The notes: generated by a model not told the origin, from the sequence alone. Numbered from the stretch's first letter, positions 19,099 to 27,662 are shown. The stretch is 64,000 nucleotides of DNA from Serratia entomophila (GCF_021462285.1 NZ_CP082788.1:1-64000); one strand, 5' to 3'. Made by a program: numbers and translations.

Positions 19099-19635
19099 AT
19101 GCAACGCTCTGTTATCCGACCGCTCACGCTAGCCTGGCTGCTGGCGGTACCATTCGTCTCACTCCCCGTGAAAGCCTCGCCAACATTCAGTGTAGGCTTT
19201 TCCCCTTCGCACTCTGCAAAAGCGGCAGTAATGGAAGTCATTAACCATGCCCAACAGACGTTGAATGTTGAAGCCTATTCTTTTACTGACAAAGACCTGG
19301 CCAGAGCATTGCTCGTCGCCAAAAAAAGAGGGGTAGTAGTCAGAGTTATAGCCGATCGTAAAGCCAACAGCGATCGCTATACTGCAGTGACGTTCATGGC
19401 CAACAATGGCCTCAACGTCCGCCTCAACGACAAATATGCTATATTTCACAACAAGATAATTCTGGCTGACGGTCATACCTTACAAACGGGCAGTTACAAC
19501 TACTCTTCAAGTGCAGATAAACGCAATGCGGAAAATGTACTGGTAGTACGTAATCAACCCCAATTGGTCACCGTTTATCAACAAGAATTCGAACGGTTAT
19601 GGCTGGAAAGCCAACCCCTTCCCCCTAACTACTGA
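19099..19635 (+). CDS. nuc: Nuc, exported phospholipase-D-superfamily endonuclease
   Basis: 178 aa with a signal peptide of about 26 residues (cleavage near VKA-S). A single HKD motif, HNKIILAD with a following GSYNYS, marks the PLD-type endonuclease family that works as a homodimer (Nuc of pKM101, EDTA-resistant nuclease of IncN plasmids). Periplasmic location is expected. It is common next to trbC in IncL/M-type regions and is usually dispensable for transfer. Confidence 0.92.
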   Translation: MQRSVIRPLTLAWLLAVPFVSLPVKASPTFSVGFSPSHSAKAAVMEVINHAQQTLNVEAYSFTDKDLARALLVAKKRGVVVRVIADRKANSDRYTAVTFMANNGLNVRLNDKYAIFHNKIILADGHTLQTGSYNYSSSADKRNAENVLVVRNQPQLVTVYQQEFERLWLESQPLPPNY

Positions 19636-19644
19636 GGCACCGGT

Positions 19645-19968
19645 ATGAGTGACAAAAACCTGGACTATCGGCGCGGCTACACCGAACTTGTAAGACTGTG
19701 TGCAATGATGCTGATGGCTCTGACTGAAACAGAGTCCAGGGAAGATGACACCAGACCGGTGTTGACAACTGAGCGGGCGGAGAACCTGCGTGATGAATGC
19801 GCCAGATTGCTTAATCTCTTTGTCGCACAGGAGCAATTTGACGTCGATAAACACGATGTCATTATGCATCGCATGATGGCCATCTTCACTGAGATCACTG
19901 GCAACGACAGTGACGCCTGGCTAACGTATCAGCCGGCGTTGCAACAGCTGCGCAAACATCTCAACTGA
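19645..19968 (+). CDS. Small conserved-type hypothetical protein after nuc
   Basis: 107 aa, 9 bp after nuc. A soluble helical protein rich in Glu, Arg and Leu with no Cys pattern or membrane segment. I do not recognise a family. Its position at the end of the tra/trb block, just before a strong terminator and convergent to mobA, suggests a transfer-linked accessory function. Confidence 0.65.
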   Translation: MSDKNLDYRRGYTELVRLCAMMLMALTETESREDDTRPVLTTERAENLRDECARLLNLFVAQEQFDVDKHDVIMHRMMAIFTEITGNDSDAWLTYQPALQQLRKHLN

Positions 19969-19973
19969 AAATG

Positions 19974-20012
19974 AAAAAAACCGGCTCAGTGAAAACTGCA
20001 GCCGGCTTTTTC
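19974..20012. terminator. Bidirectional terminator between the trb block and mobA
   Basis: A-tract, CCGGCTCAGT at 19981-19990, loop gaaa, ACTGCAGCCGG at 19995-20005, then CTTTTT. The A and T tracts on both sides let it serve the plus-strand nuc unit and the minus-strand mobA unit. Confidence 0.85.
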
Positions 20013-20022
20013 GTTGTAGTGA

Positions 20023-21978
20023 TCATTGCTGAGGGCGATGCCCCGACCGCGGTTTATTCTGTTCGACTTCGGGTTGCTCTACGGCAGAAGGCTTACGCTG
20101 CCCCTCACCCGTTGAAGCACTCTGATAAGTCGATTCATAACCCGCCATCGTTCGTTGTTGCGGATCACTCAATGGCAGAGGTGCGTCTCCCCCTTCATTG
20201 AACCAAGGCACCATGGAACACGCCTGCTGAACAAAAGCCGCCTCACCCTCAAACTTAAGATGCTCCCCGCTCTTATTCTCCGCCAATGCCATCCCACCGG
20301 CGATATGCTCTCCCTCATTCACACGATGATCGCCCACGTCGATACGCTCACCTTTATCCTGGAGCTGGACACGACCATCACGCACATACTGAACAGTGCC
20401 ATCACGCGTAACCCGGGTCGCATAACCTTCTAATGCAAAGGCCGGTGTATCGTCAGCCACGGCGCAAACAATACTGTTTGTTGAGAGTGGTGCGGTACGT
20501 TGGGTCCGTTTCATGCGGTACGCAAAGGCACGCAACTGGGCGATGGCGGCTTGATCATGACTCAACGCCTGCTGTTCAACCCACTCACGATACGACAGAC
20601 GTCGGTTGGCCGGATCAGCTTTAAAAGCGGCACGTTCATCCTTAACCGTAAGGCGCAACGCTGCCATTGCCTTCATGCGTTCAACTTCAATAATGTGGTA
20701 CGTCAATTTCCGTAACAAGGGATCGCCAATGGCGACCCTGGCTCTCGCCTTCTGCCAGGCAAAGCGTTTGGACTCATTCTGGTAACGTCGTTTGACTGCA
20801 CCGGCATCTAACTTTGGACGTTTCCAGGCATTTTTATAAGCCTGGTAACGCGCTTTTAAATCTGCGCGCGCATCGGCTCTGGCTAAACGCCGCTCAAGCC
20901 GGGCCGTCAAATCACGCGCATGCAATGTCGGTTCATAACGGAACTCATGCACGATAGCATCTGCCGCTGTCGTGGTGTGCTCCTTGGTGTAGGTGCCCGC
21001 ATTTTCAAGCAGCTGGAACTGCCCCAAATCTTTCTCCAGGCAGTTCAGCGTAAGATCAGGATGAACGCTGCTGGCCTTCACCGGGGGAAGTTCAGGATTA
21101 TCGATGGAGTAGATGGCCAGCCCTTTCCCTTTCGGTTTTAACGCTAACCCGGCATTAACCAGAATGCAGTGAATATCCTTCCAGGCCAGGTTGGGATCAG
21201 CCATAGCCTCATCAATTTTAAACCCACACTCAGTGACGGCATAGGTATGGAGACTTTCAACATCGGCGTAATACTCCAGTGTTTTTGCACCAGAGGGCGT
21301 CAGGTTTTTCTCGCGTTTGGATCGAACAATTTCGCCCTGCTCGTTAACAGCAAAGAACCCGTTGGTCGGTGTCCAGTTGTACTTGAGTTCAAGTTCACGT
21401 GCCGCTTGCTGCAATCGGATCCGAGTGAAGGAATCATCGGCCGCTTTATACGTTTCAGGGTGAATACGGTTGGCCGCAACGTGGCAATGGATGTTGTTTG
21501 TGTCGGTATGAATCGCCGCAACGTACTGGTGTTCTGACATACCCAGTGCCGATAAACTGTGACGAACACTATCAAAGATGTGTTCCGTCGACGGGTTATC
21601 TGTTTCTGGCCAGGACAGAAAATAATGCAGTACGGGATCCTTGCAGCGAGTGTTCTGCAATGCGACAGCATTCATCTCTACCGATGCTGTCGCGATGTTA
21701 AAGCAGTTCGTCTCACACATGACGCCATCAAACATCACTTGAGTATGACCATTCGGATCGGCATGCATAATTTGTTGCAAGTCCGCATCACCATTCCGGC
21801 TGATGTAATCAACAAGGTGGTTAAAGATGGCGTCTTTTGAACGCGGACGACGCCAGCCTGGATGCTCCGGCTCGAGTGGAGAATCGGGTTTATCTTCATC
21901 GCGGACAACGGTATAGGCGACCAGCTGTAAGAAGCTGCTCTTGCCGTCACGCCGTTTTTCCGGGATTCGAATAATCAT
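20023..21978 (-). CDS. mobA: MobA relaxase (MOBP class, IncI/IncL-M type)
   Basis: 651 aa. The N-terminal third is a MOBP relaxase: a Tyr-rich N-terminal segment (candidate catalytic Y22), a hydrophobic core, and the metal-binding histidine motif H157...H164-C-H166 within HTDTNNIHCHVAANRIH. The C-terminal 300 residues are highly charged and Arg/Gln rich, as in relaxases whose tails carry the secretion signal. It would nick oriT just to the right and pilot the T-strand. mobB lies 10 bp upstream and shares its transcript. IncL/M plasmids have the same mobB-mobA order. Confidence 0.9.
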   Translation of the reverse strand: MIIRIPEKRRDGKSSFLQLVAYTVVRDEDKPDSPLEPEHPGWRRPRSKDAIFNHLVDYISRNGDADLQQIMHADPNGHTQVMFDGVMCETNCFNIATASVEMNAVALQNTRCKDPVLHYFLSWPETDNPSTEHIFDSVRHSLSALGMSEHQYVAAIHTDTNNIHCHVAANRIHPETYKAADDSFTRIRLQQAARELELKYNWTPTNGFFAVNEQGEIVRSKREKNLTPSGAKTLEYYADVESLHTYAVTECGFKIDEAMADPNLAWKDIHCILVNAGLALKPKGKGLAIYSIDNPELPPVKASSVHPDLTLNCLEKDLGQFQLLENAGTYTKEHTTTAADAIVHEFRYEPTLHARDLTARLERRLARADARADLKARYQAYKNAWKRPKLDAGAVKRRYQNESKRFAWQKARARVAIGDPLLRKLTYHIIEVERMKAMAALRLTVKDERAAFKADPANRRLSYREWVEQQALSHDQAAIAQLRAFAYRMKRTQRTAPLSTNSIVCAVADDTPAFALEGYATRVTRDGTVQYVRDGRVQLQDKGERIDVGDHRVNEGEHIAGGMALAENKSGEHLKFEGEAAFVQQACSMVPWFNEGGDAPLPLSDPQQRTMAGYESTYQSASTGEGQRKPSAVEQPEVEQNKPRSGHRPQQ

Positions 21979-21988
21979 GCTGTCAGAC

Positions 21989-22294
21989 TCACTCCATACC
22001 CACTTTTAATATTGCCTTCTGAATCGTCATCAACACGTCAGAATACTCTTTACTCAACACCCCGCCGCCTTCTTTAAACAGGTGCTTTTGCAAGCCACCA
22101 AGACGGCGAAGTTCCATAATCAGTTCTGTATCACATTTGGCCTCGATACGACGACCGAGAGCACTACGAAGCATGAAAGCCCCGATACTTAATCCAGCGG
22201 CATCGGCCTTCTTCATGACGGCATCTTTGTCTTCAGGAAAACAACGAATGCTGGGAAGCAGAGCGGTTCTGTTCCGGCTTTCGCTTTTACTCAT
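21989..22294 (-). CDS. mobB: MobB/NikA-like relaxosome accessory protein
   Basis: 101 aa. The N-terminal 45 residues, with a short strand (LLPSIRCFPEDK) followed by two helices, fit a ribbon-helix-helix DNA-binding domain. This is the NikA/MobB architecture that binds the oriT inverted repeat and recruits the relaxase. The gene starts next to oriT and is immediately followed by mobA. The name reflects family and position. Confidence 0.8.
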   Translation of the reverse strand: MSKSESRNRTALLPSIRCFPEDKDAVMKKADAAGLSIGAFMLRSALGRRIEAKCDTELIMELRRLGGLQKHLFKEGGGVLSKEYSDVLMTIQKAILKVGME

Positions 22295-22336
22295 GGTGAG
22301 ATTTTCCTTCTAGTCTCGTCAGAATACAGTCTCGTG

Positions 22337-22420
22337 GGGTGTCGGGGCTCTGCCCTGACCCAGCGTTTTGTTGAACCGACTGCGTGCAGGCGGTGCTACA
22401 AAACACATCTGGTCCCGTCT
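22337..22420 (+). other. oriT: Origin of transfer (oriT) with nic-proximal inverted repeat
   Basis: GTCGGGGC at 22341-22348 and GCCCTGAC at 22352-22359 form a stem-loop (one G-A mismatch) that resembles the repeat beside nic in ColE1 bom and IncI-type oriTs. About 50 nt downstream, ACATCTGG at 22405-22412 resembles the nick-site core of this relaxase group. If that is the nick, the plus strand is transferred and the leading region is to the right (22412 onward). The exact nick is an inference. Confidence 0.7.
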
Positions 22421-22504
22421 TTGAAACCGGATATCTGTATTATGGATGATATCGTCTGTTTTGTCATTACACCATGGGAGAACTTTTTCGGGAGTTGTGC
22501 TCGT

Positions 22505-22526
22505 CGAATATATTCGTATACTATTG
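22505..22526 (+). promoter_or_regulatory. Promoter-operator upstream of the MobC-like gene
   Basis: A perfect 12-bp palindrome CGAATATATTCG (22505-22516) is followed directly by a TATACT -10 box (22518-22523), with a weak TTGTGC -35 16 nt upstream. The palindrome lies between the two boxes, an arrangement typical of repressor or autoregulator binding. Confidence 0.55.
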
Positions 22527-22562
22527 TCGTTAATGGAATTATTGATATTTGGGGATACCAAG

Positions 22563-22862
22563 ATGGCAGTGAAAAATCAGTACAGTTCTGAGCAGCTTGA
22601 GTTAGCTAAGGTTCAGCTCGATGAACTTCCAGATTTGAGCAAAGAACGACTCACTGGAAAAGAAGTATTAGAGGGATTAAAAGACAAAATTATTGTACTT
22701 GCCACACAAAAATGTTACACAGCTAAAGACATTAAATCTGCCCTGGAAGCATGCGATATCACAGTCAGTGAACGTGCAATTCAGGACATTATCAAGAGCA
22801 CGGTTCCTTCGAAGAAAAACGCAGCATCGCCAAGAAAACCGCGAACACAAAAAAGTGCGTAA
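22563..22862 (+). CDS. MobC-like small oriT-adjacent protein
   Basis: 99 aa from ATG 22563; a 39-codon upstream extension runs back through the promoter palindrome and is rejected. The protein is helical and charged, with a possible helix-turn-helix (about residues 48-75, TAKDIKSALEACDITVSERA) and a basic Lys/Arg/Pro tail suited to DNA contact. It diverges from mobB across oriT, where IncL/M plasmids carry a third mobilisation gene. MobC is a positional guess; the DNA-binding character is read from the sequence. Confidence 0.5.
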   Translation: MAVKNQYSSEQLELAKVQLDELPDLSKERLTGKEVLEGLKDKIIVLATQKCYTAKDIKSALEACDITVSERAIQDIIKSTVPSKKNAASPRKPRTQKSA

Positions 22863-22993
22863 TCTGATTCAGTACAGAGTAATGATTAGAAAGCACGGTA
22901 CAAAAAATCCTTCTGGTTACGGTTCAATACCGTGACCAGAAGAAAGGTAAAAAATGCAAAATGATAAGTTCATCTGAGAAGCCTATTTCATCC

Positions 22994-23020
22994 TCCTTTA
23001 GCACTCAATGTGCTAAAGGA
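22994..23020. terminator. Perfect 11-bp hairpin between convergent genes
   Basis: TCCTTTAGCAC (22994-23004), loop tcaat, GTGCTAAAGGA (23010-23020). It sits between the convergent MobC-like gene and the leading-region gene ending at 23034. There is no clear U-tract, so termination is plausible but not certain. Confidence 0.6.
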
Positions 23021-23033
23021 AGATAAGGAATTT

Positions 23034-23345
23034 TCACCAGTAATAGGTTGGAATCTCGTCGATAGTATCCCCATCGCTATCAAACTGAATCATATTCAGA
23101 TCATGCTTAACGGTCATTGAATAGACAAACTTTCTAAATTCTTTTGACAACCCTAGTGCTTTCATCTTCAAAAAGATGTACCGGTATCCCCACAAATCAA
23201 TAACAAAACCATACTCATACTCCATCAGCCAATTGTGTTTTTCTGACGTAGAATTAGCTATCGCTCCCAGCAGCGAATTGTCTTCAAGTGTCATGTGAGA
23301 AATGCTACATACCAGACACCGTTTTATCTCAACCGTTTTTCTCAT
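23034..23345 (-). CDS. Small leading-region protein of unknown function
   Basis: 103 aa. The N-terminus carries Cys-Leu-Val-Cys and the C-terminus is acidic, ending in a PTYYW-type motif seen in several small plasmid leading-region proteins. Apart from that I do not recognise the family. It follows the DUF932 gene on the same strand after a 46-bp gap holding a 7-bp hairpin (GGGCAGC/GCTGCCC, 23359-23380), so it is probably the second gene of that unit. Confidence 0.6.
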   Translation of the reverse strand: MRKTVEIKRCLVCSISHMTLEDNSLLGAIANSTSEKHNWLMEYEYGFVIDLWGYRYIFLKMKALGLSKEFRKFVYSMTVKHDLNMIQFDSDGDTIDEIPTYYW

Positions 23346-23391
23346 AGAACATCCTTCTGGGCAGCAGGATACCGCTGCCCATAGACAATAA

Positions 23392-24210
23392 TTATTTTAA
23401 TGCCTTCATGGCTTCGGCCATTTTCCACAGTGCATTATTGAGTTTAATGTCACCCGTTATGCCATTCACTGCCCGCGTTTTGCTGCGTTGCCCTTTCGCC
23501 GTTCGCCCATCAATACCACCTTTGATCATATTCTCTTGAACACGCTGATAGGTTGTCCATAAATCGGGGTTATTATCTTCTCGCCGTCTTGCCTGTAGCA
23601 CTTGATCGGCAGAAATAGGCTGGTGAGTGTCGAAGTATTTGTAACCCAATGCAGCATCTGCGTAGAGCATTTGCTCATCACGATTTAACGTTATGGATTT
23701 CATTTCTTCGCGTGACTCGGTGATTTTATCGAACAGACCGAGCACCTCATACGCCCCTTCGATAACTTGCCCGACGACATCCCCTTTGTGCGGTACGCGA
23801 ACCTCGCCGAACGTATCACCACACACCAATCCGTTATTGCAGACGAAACGAAAAACGCCGGGGATCATCTGGTAACTACTGCTACCGTCATGGCTGTTTA
23901 GCAAAATGATTTCCGGAACTTCATCATGCTGCCCGAAGCCATCACGGCGCAGGCGAAGCATATGGCGTGTATGGCCTCGCTTACCTTCATCGCGAACTTT
24001 TGTCTGACAGGCGTAAAATGGCTGGAATCCTTCTTCCCGCAATTTATCCAACAAGCTGATCGTCGGAATGTAGGTATAGCGTTCGCTTCGGGAAGCATGT
24101 TTTTCCTCAGAAAAAACGCTGGGAACAAACGTGGCCAACTCGTTGTTGGTCAATGGGCGATCTTTACGGATAACATTTGCGTTGCGGAAACCTGAATATA
24201 ATCTTTGCAT
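23392..24210 (-). CDS. DUF932-family plasmid protein
   Basis: 272 aa from the ATG at 24208-24210, which has GGGAGA 6 nt upstream; longer starts run into the structured repeat and are rejected. The body has the DUF932 hallmarks: an N-terminal SERYTYIPT block, a YACQTKVRD strand and a central LNSHDGSSSYQMIPGVFRFVCNNGLVC region. DUF932 proteins are common in conjugative plasmids and phages; their biochemical role is not established, though a leading-region position suggests anti-defence or establishment work. The first structured element lies directly upstream. Confidence 0.85.
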   Translation of the reverse strand: MQRLYSGFRNANVIRKDRPLTNNELATFVPSVFSEEKHASRSERYTYIPTISLLDKLREEGFQPFYACQTKVRDEGKRGHTRHMLRLRRDGFGQHDEVPEIILLNSHDGSSSYQMIPGVFRFVCNNGLVCGDTFGEVRVPHKGDVVGQVIEGAYEVLGLFDKITESREEMKSITLNRDEQMLYADAALGYKYFDTHQPISADQVLQARRREDNNPDLWTTYQRVQENMIKGGIDGRTAKGQRSKTRAVNGITGDIKLNNALWKMAEAMKALK

Positions 24211-24224
24211 GTTTATTCTCCCAA

Positions 24225-24670
24225 ACCCTGTTTCTGGTGTTACTCCCCTTCCCGGCGTTGCCGGGCGCGGAGCGTCTTGTGCTGTGACATTGAGACCGAG
24301 CCGGGGTACAAGACGAAACCACAAGGGCACCACCGCAAGCCGCATGCGCAAGCGAATGACTGAAATGAATGAGTGCGAACGGGTGAGGATGGCGGCGCAA
24401 GCGAACCCTTGTGGGGTCGACGCCCCGGCTCAGCGTCAGTCACGGCAAAAGACACTCTGAGCCATGCTTGTTGACAAGGAGTGACACCGAAATAATTCAC
24501 CTGGCAAAGCCAGGTCGCCTTAGTGTTGCCGCAATTTGTGGCAACAGTGAAAGCGGCGCCAGCGAACAGCTGGCTGCAAGCGGGGGCTTAATCGGGAGGT
24601 GCCGGCTCAATGCCGGCGGCGCCCGACTCCGGGCAAATAGACTCAAATTGCCGCCCCGAGAGACGGCACA
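24225..24670 (-). repeat. Leading-region structured element A
   Basis: GC-rich element just 5' of the DUF932 gene. Outer stem GAGCCGGGG (24298-24306) with CCCCGGCTC (24423-24431); inner stem CCACAAGGG (24319-24327) with CCCTTGTGG (24406-24414); loop carries the conserved block GTGCGAACGGGTGAGGAT. Further hairpins: ACCTGGCaaaGCCAGGT (24499-24515) and TGTTGCC/GGCAACA. The gene-proximal end has TTTCTGGTGT, shared with copies B, C and F. Candidate single-stranded-DNA promoter. Confidence 0.6.
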
Positions 24671-24676
24671 CTAAAG

Positions 24677-24826
24677 CTAACAGGTATAACCACGCTGAAT
24701 TTCCAGATAGCGCAGCAACTGCGCCCACTCAAACACTTTTAAAGCGGGTACCCGTGTCGGTTTGCGCGCGTTACGCTGTTGCAAAATGTAGCGCCCGATC
24801 GTCTCGATATAATCATCAATAATCAT
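24677..24826 (-). CDS. Small hypothetical protein, 49 aa
   Basis: ATG at 24824-24826 with GGAGAG upstream; a longer frame would read back through a hairpin and lacks a ribosome site. Basic helical peptide (ILQQRNARKPTR) with no recognised family. A perfect 9-bp hairpin (TCCCGCAGC/GCTGCGGGA, 24851-24873) separates it from the upstream gene ending at 24885, so it may be expressed as the attenuated second gene of that unit. Confidence 0.5.
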   Translation of the reverse strand: MIIDDYIETIGRYILQQRNARKPTRVPALKVFEWAQLLRYLEIQRGYTC

Positions 24827-24884
24827 TTTTGCTCTCCGTGATAAATGACATCCCGCAGCCTTTCGCTGCGGGAAACGAGGGGTT

Positions 24885-25337
24885 TTAAGCCGCAACCTGC
24901 GCCAATCCCGCCTGATGGAACGCACTCACACGTGTCATGATCTGATCGTGTGGCAGCGTGACATGATCGCGGAGTTTGAAATACTCATCCCCGACCTGCA
25001 CATAAATATCGGTGATGTTACCGCTGTACATTTCCATCATTTTGAAGGACGAACCACCCACACCACATTGCCAATCCAGCGGCGGTAACATTTCCAGCTT
25101 TTCCCTGTATTCGTCTTTATTGATGCGCTGAACCGGCAATTTTGCGGCATCATTCATCGCGCATAAGGCCGCTTCAAACGTCACCAGTTCGCAAGCAGGC
25201 TTAACCTGTTGCAATTGCGCCAAGGTTTGCCCGGCGGACGTGACATATTCCCCACCCAGCCAAATAGCCACACCAACCGGCCACATTGTCCCCGGCACAT
25301 AAAAAACCATTTGCTGTTGTTGCTCGATCGTTGACAT
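24885..25337 (-). CDS. Leading-region protein, possibly DUF1419-like
   Basis: 150 aa from ATG 25337 with GGGAG 6 nt upstream. A Gln-rich start is followed by an alpha/beta-looking protein whose LEMLPPLDW and KMMEMYSGNITDIYVQVG stretches resemble the pattern in DUF1419-type plasmid proteins; that resemblance is weak and from memory. Structured element B begins 36 bp upstream. The function is unknown; its setting among early-expressed genes suggests a role on entry into a recipient. Confidence 0.6.
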   Translation of the reverse strand: MSTIEQQQQMVFYVPGTMWPVGVAIWLGGEYVTSAGQTLAQLQQVKPACELVTFEAALCAMNDAAKLPVQRINKDEYREKLEMLPPLDWQCGVGGSSFKMMEMYSGNITDIYVQVGDEYFKLRDHVTLPHDQIMTRVSAFHQAGLAQVAA

Positions 25338-25373
25338 AACCACTCCCGTTAGTCAGTGAATCAGAAGCCGCGG

Positions 25374-25880
25374 CGACTTCCTTCTGGTGTATACCCCTTT
25401 TGGCTTTTTGCCGGCGCGGGGTGACTGGCGCCGTGACAACATGACCGGGACGGGGTATCAGCTGACGACACAAGGGCGGGACCGGAGGCCGCAGCGCAAA
25501 TGACTGACCACAGGGAAGGAGTGCGAACGGGTGAGGATGCCGGCGAAGCGTACCCTTGTGTTGGCCGCGCCCCGGCCCAGGGTCAGTCACGGGGACGGAC
25601 GCCTTGCGCGTAGCCAGCACTAAAGGGGGACACCAGAAAGGGCCAGGCTTTTGCCTGGCAGCCTTAGCGTCCGGCCGCATAAGCGGTCGGGCAGTGAAAG
25701 CGGCGCAGGCGACAGCCGGCTGCAAGCGTCTTGTCTTGTCCTTTAGCCATCAGACCCTAGCGGTAGCCCGAAACCCGCAGGGGTTCGGCGGAGTCTGAGA
25801 CGCCGGTAAACCGGCGGAACTGACGGAGTGGGGCTGACGACCCGGCAACGCCGGGGAGCCGAAGGGGGCCATAGCCCGGG
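25374..25880 (-). repeat. Leading-region structured element B
   Basis: Positions 25375-25706 are almost identical to 36138-36469 (element F; I see one mismatch at 25381). Outer stem: CCGTGAC (25431-25437) plus TGACC with GGTCAGTCACGG (25581-25592), reinforced by CGGGG/CCCCG; inner stem CACAAGGG/CCCTTGTG (to 25560); then GCCAGGCttttGCCTGGC (25643-25660). A second module (25747-25880) with AAACCCGCAGGGGTTCGG is shared with element C. No convincing gene lies inside; its ORFs are by-products of high GC. Confidence 0.6.
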
Positions 25881-25989
25881 TTGTTGATGGGCTTGGCACA
25901 GAGGACCAGGAACGATATTTCGGCAACATGCCAGGGAAGAAACAGAGGTAGCGAAAAAAGAAAATACCAGGCTGGACAAGTGGAAACAG

Positions 25990-26012
25990 AAACGGCGCCA
26001 CCGGCGCCGTCT
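25990..26012 (-). terminator. Terminator after higA
   Basis: On the minus strand ACGGCGCC, loop ggt, GGCGCCGT followed by a T-rich tail (tttctgtttcc); plus-strand arms at 25992-25999 and 26003-26010. Ends the higBA unit before element B. Confidence 0.7.
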
Positions 26013-26069
26013 CTTGATGTCAGTCGCCAGGGTTTGGTCAGACAGGTCACCAGGAACCCGCCCTCCCCA

Positions 26070-26513
26070 TCAAATAAACACATCAGCAGGGACATCAAAA
26101 CGCGTCGCCAGCGCCTTGATGTGCTGTACCGTCAACGCACGGCGACCATTAAGGATGTTGCTGACATTGCTTTTAGACCCCAACTCATCTTCCAGGTCAG
26201 CGGCTTTTAAACCGTGCTGATCCATCAGGGTACGCAACGCGGCAATCCCCGTGGGGATCTCCGCCAAGCGGCGGTTAAACGCCTCAAATTCTGGGGCGCT
26301 GTTTTCATATTCTGTAATTTTTGCCGCAAGCGGTTCAAAAAGCGGGTTGCTCAGCTCGTCACGGTCGACAAGATATTCAATCAGCTCAAGGGCTTTTTTA
26401 TATTCAGCCTCGCTTTTATCACCGGTCATCAGAGGAATGCATTTCACCGCGTTGGCAAATGTCGCGATCATGCCTTCGGCACTGGCGGCGTCGATATGAG
26501 TGGCAACAGTCAT
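26070..26513 (-). CDS. higA: HigA-type antitoxin with XRE helix-turn-helix
   Basis: 147 aa. The N-terminal 85 residues are helical; the C-terminal part (about 90-145) is an XRE HTH (LKAADLEDELGSKSNVSNILNGRR). The placement downstream of, and 4-bp overlap (ATGA) with, the toxin gene fit higBA order, in which toxin comes first. It should neutralise HigB and repress the operon by binding the upstream palindromes at 26840-26894. A terminator follows. Confidence 0.88.
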   Translation of the reverse strand: MTVATHIDAASAEGMIATFANAVKCIPLMTGDKSEAEYKKALELIEYLVDRDELSNPLFEPLAAKITEYENSAPEFEAFNRRLAEIPTGIAALRTLMDQHGLKAADLEDELGSKSNVSNILNGRRALTVQHIKALATRFDVPADVFI

Positions 26514-26821
26514 TCTTTATGCTCCCTATAATACTTGGTTAACTTGTCGTATTCGGCATGAGTCGCAATGTGCTTAACAAAAACCTTTTGTTTTTCAAAG
26601 TCAATGAAAGCCATCAGCCGCAACGTGTTACCGGATACATCGATGATCCACCACTTTTTACGGTACTTAAAGTTATCCAGTGACGGGATCGCTCTTTTCA
26701 TCTCATCCGGACTGTTGAAGGTCTTTTTTTCCAGCACCCTCATCAGATCCAGAAGCGCCAACGCGCTATTAGGGTATTTCCCGGCAGCCTCGTTAAATGG
26801 CTGTCTGCTGATCACATGCAC
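26510..26821 (-). CDS. higB: HigB-type mRNA interferase toxin
   Basis: 103 aa. RelE-fold toxin with the HigB signature: N-terminal AAGKYPNSALALLDLMRVLE, central YRKKWWIIDVSGNTLRLMAFIDF and C-terminal FVKHIATHAEYDKL. HigB toxins cleave mRNA at the ribosome. It is first in the operon with a strong, operator-flanked promoter. Post-segregational killing and plasmid stability are the likely contributions. Confidence 0.9.
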   Translation of the reverse strand: MHVISRQPFNEAAGKYPNSALALLDLMRVLEKKTFNSPDEMKRAIPSLDNFKYRKKWWIIDVSGNTLRLMAFIDFEKQKVFVKHIATHAEYDKLTKYYREHKE

Positions 26822-26839
26822 CGTGGATCCCTCACCCCT

Positions 26840-26894
26840 ATTTTCATCTTGAAAACATTGTACCCTCTGATCGGGTTGTTTTCAAGTTGAAAAC
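26840..26894 (-). promoter_or_regulatory. higBA promoter with two operators
   Basis: On the minus strand, TTGAAA (-35, 26880-26885), 17-bp spacer, TACAAT (-10, 26857-26862). A perfect palindrome GTTTTCAA-g-TTGAAAAC (26878-26894) covers the -35, and a near copy (TTTTCAtcTTGAAAAC, 26841-26856) lies just after the -10. Paired sites suit cooperative HigA autorepression. Confidence 0.8.
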
Positions 26895-26933
26895 TATTAT
26901 ATTTCCTCAGTGAGTGCGCTTTTCCGGTAGCCC

Positions 26934-27662
26934 TCACACCATGCATGGCAGTTTATTCGGGATCAGCAACGCGTTGAATACCCGTTCGGCCTCACTCAAA
27001 TCGGCTTCAGCCTGCTGCAATCTTTCCATCACCGCCCACAGCGCATCGGATTTGTAATGCTGCAGGTTACAACCAGCCATGCACGGAAACCGCTCGAACC
27101 ACGCGAAAAACACCTCGGTCAGGTCGTCCTCGTAAATGTCGCGCTTGCTCCAGTACGCATACCATGCGCCGACCGTGCTAGGCGTTACAAACGCCAGTTC
27201 GACTTCGGCCTGCGCCAGCTGATTCTGATAGCGACGGCGCTGTTGCTGTTTTTCCCTCGACTGCCAACGTTCTTTCCGTTCGAACTGCATATCCCACTTG
27301 CGTTCCCGCCGTTCGCGGCAAAGTTCGCCATAGGCGGGGAACAGGGTTGCAGCAACATCGCCGGACAGCGGAAGTGGACTATATTGGCCACCGCTCTCAA
27401 TAAGCCTGTCCAGCGCCTCGATATAGTGCGGGATTGATGCTCCGCCCCGCTCATCCGGGAAATAGTTCGACGATATTTGGCGAATATCGCTCGCTAAAAT
27501 CTGCCCTCGACCGTTGTTCAGTACCTTGAAAAAGGCTTTGGCATAGGGAAACTCAGCGAGCTGCTTGCCCTGATCTTTCCTCCGCTCGACCAGCACCACC
27601 GCATGAATGGCAGCTTGCTGATATTCGTTGACTGGCACCAGTGCGCGATTATTGGGGATCAT
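26934..27662 (-). CDS. Leading-region protein of unknown function, 242 aa
   Basis: Starts at ATG 27662 inside the stop of the upstream gene (ATGA overlap), so translation is coupled. A very basic, helical middle (residues 125-160, rich in Arg, Gln and Glu) may be coiled coil or nucleic-acid binding; the C-terminal part has a WYAYW segment and an acidic helix. I do not recognise the family. It is the third gene of the unit headed by the ParB-like gene and element C. Confidence 0.65.
   Translation of the reverse strand: MIPNNRALVPVNEYQQAAIHAVVLVERRKDQGKQLAEFPYAKAFFKVLNNGRGQILASDIRQISSNYFPDERGGASIPHYIEALDRLIESGGQYSPLPLSGDVAATLFPAYGELCRERRERKWDMQFERKERWQSREKQQQRRRYQNQLAQAEVELAFVTPSTVGAWYAYWSKRDIYEDDLTEVFFAWFERFPCMAGCNLQHYKSDALWAVMERLQQAEADLSEAERVFNALLIPNKLPCMV

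Noticed and set aside
22319..22561. 80-codon minus-strand frame and 85-codon plus-strand frame across oriT
   Set aside because: They overlap the oriT hairpin and the promoter palindrome; no ribosome site.
25201..25725. 174-codon minus-strand frame through element B, and the similar N-terminal part of the 35628-36488 frame through element F
   Set aside because: The two are the same reading of a near-identical non-coding repeat; composition is Pro/Arg/Cys biased, and both run into genes that have better starts (25337, 36122).
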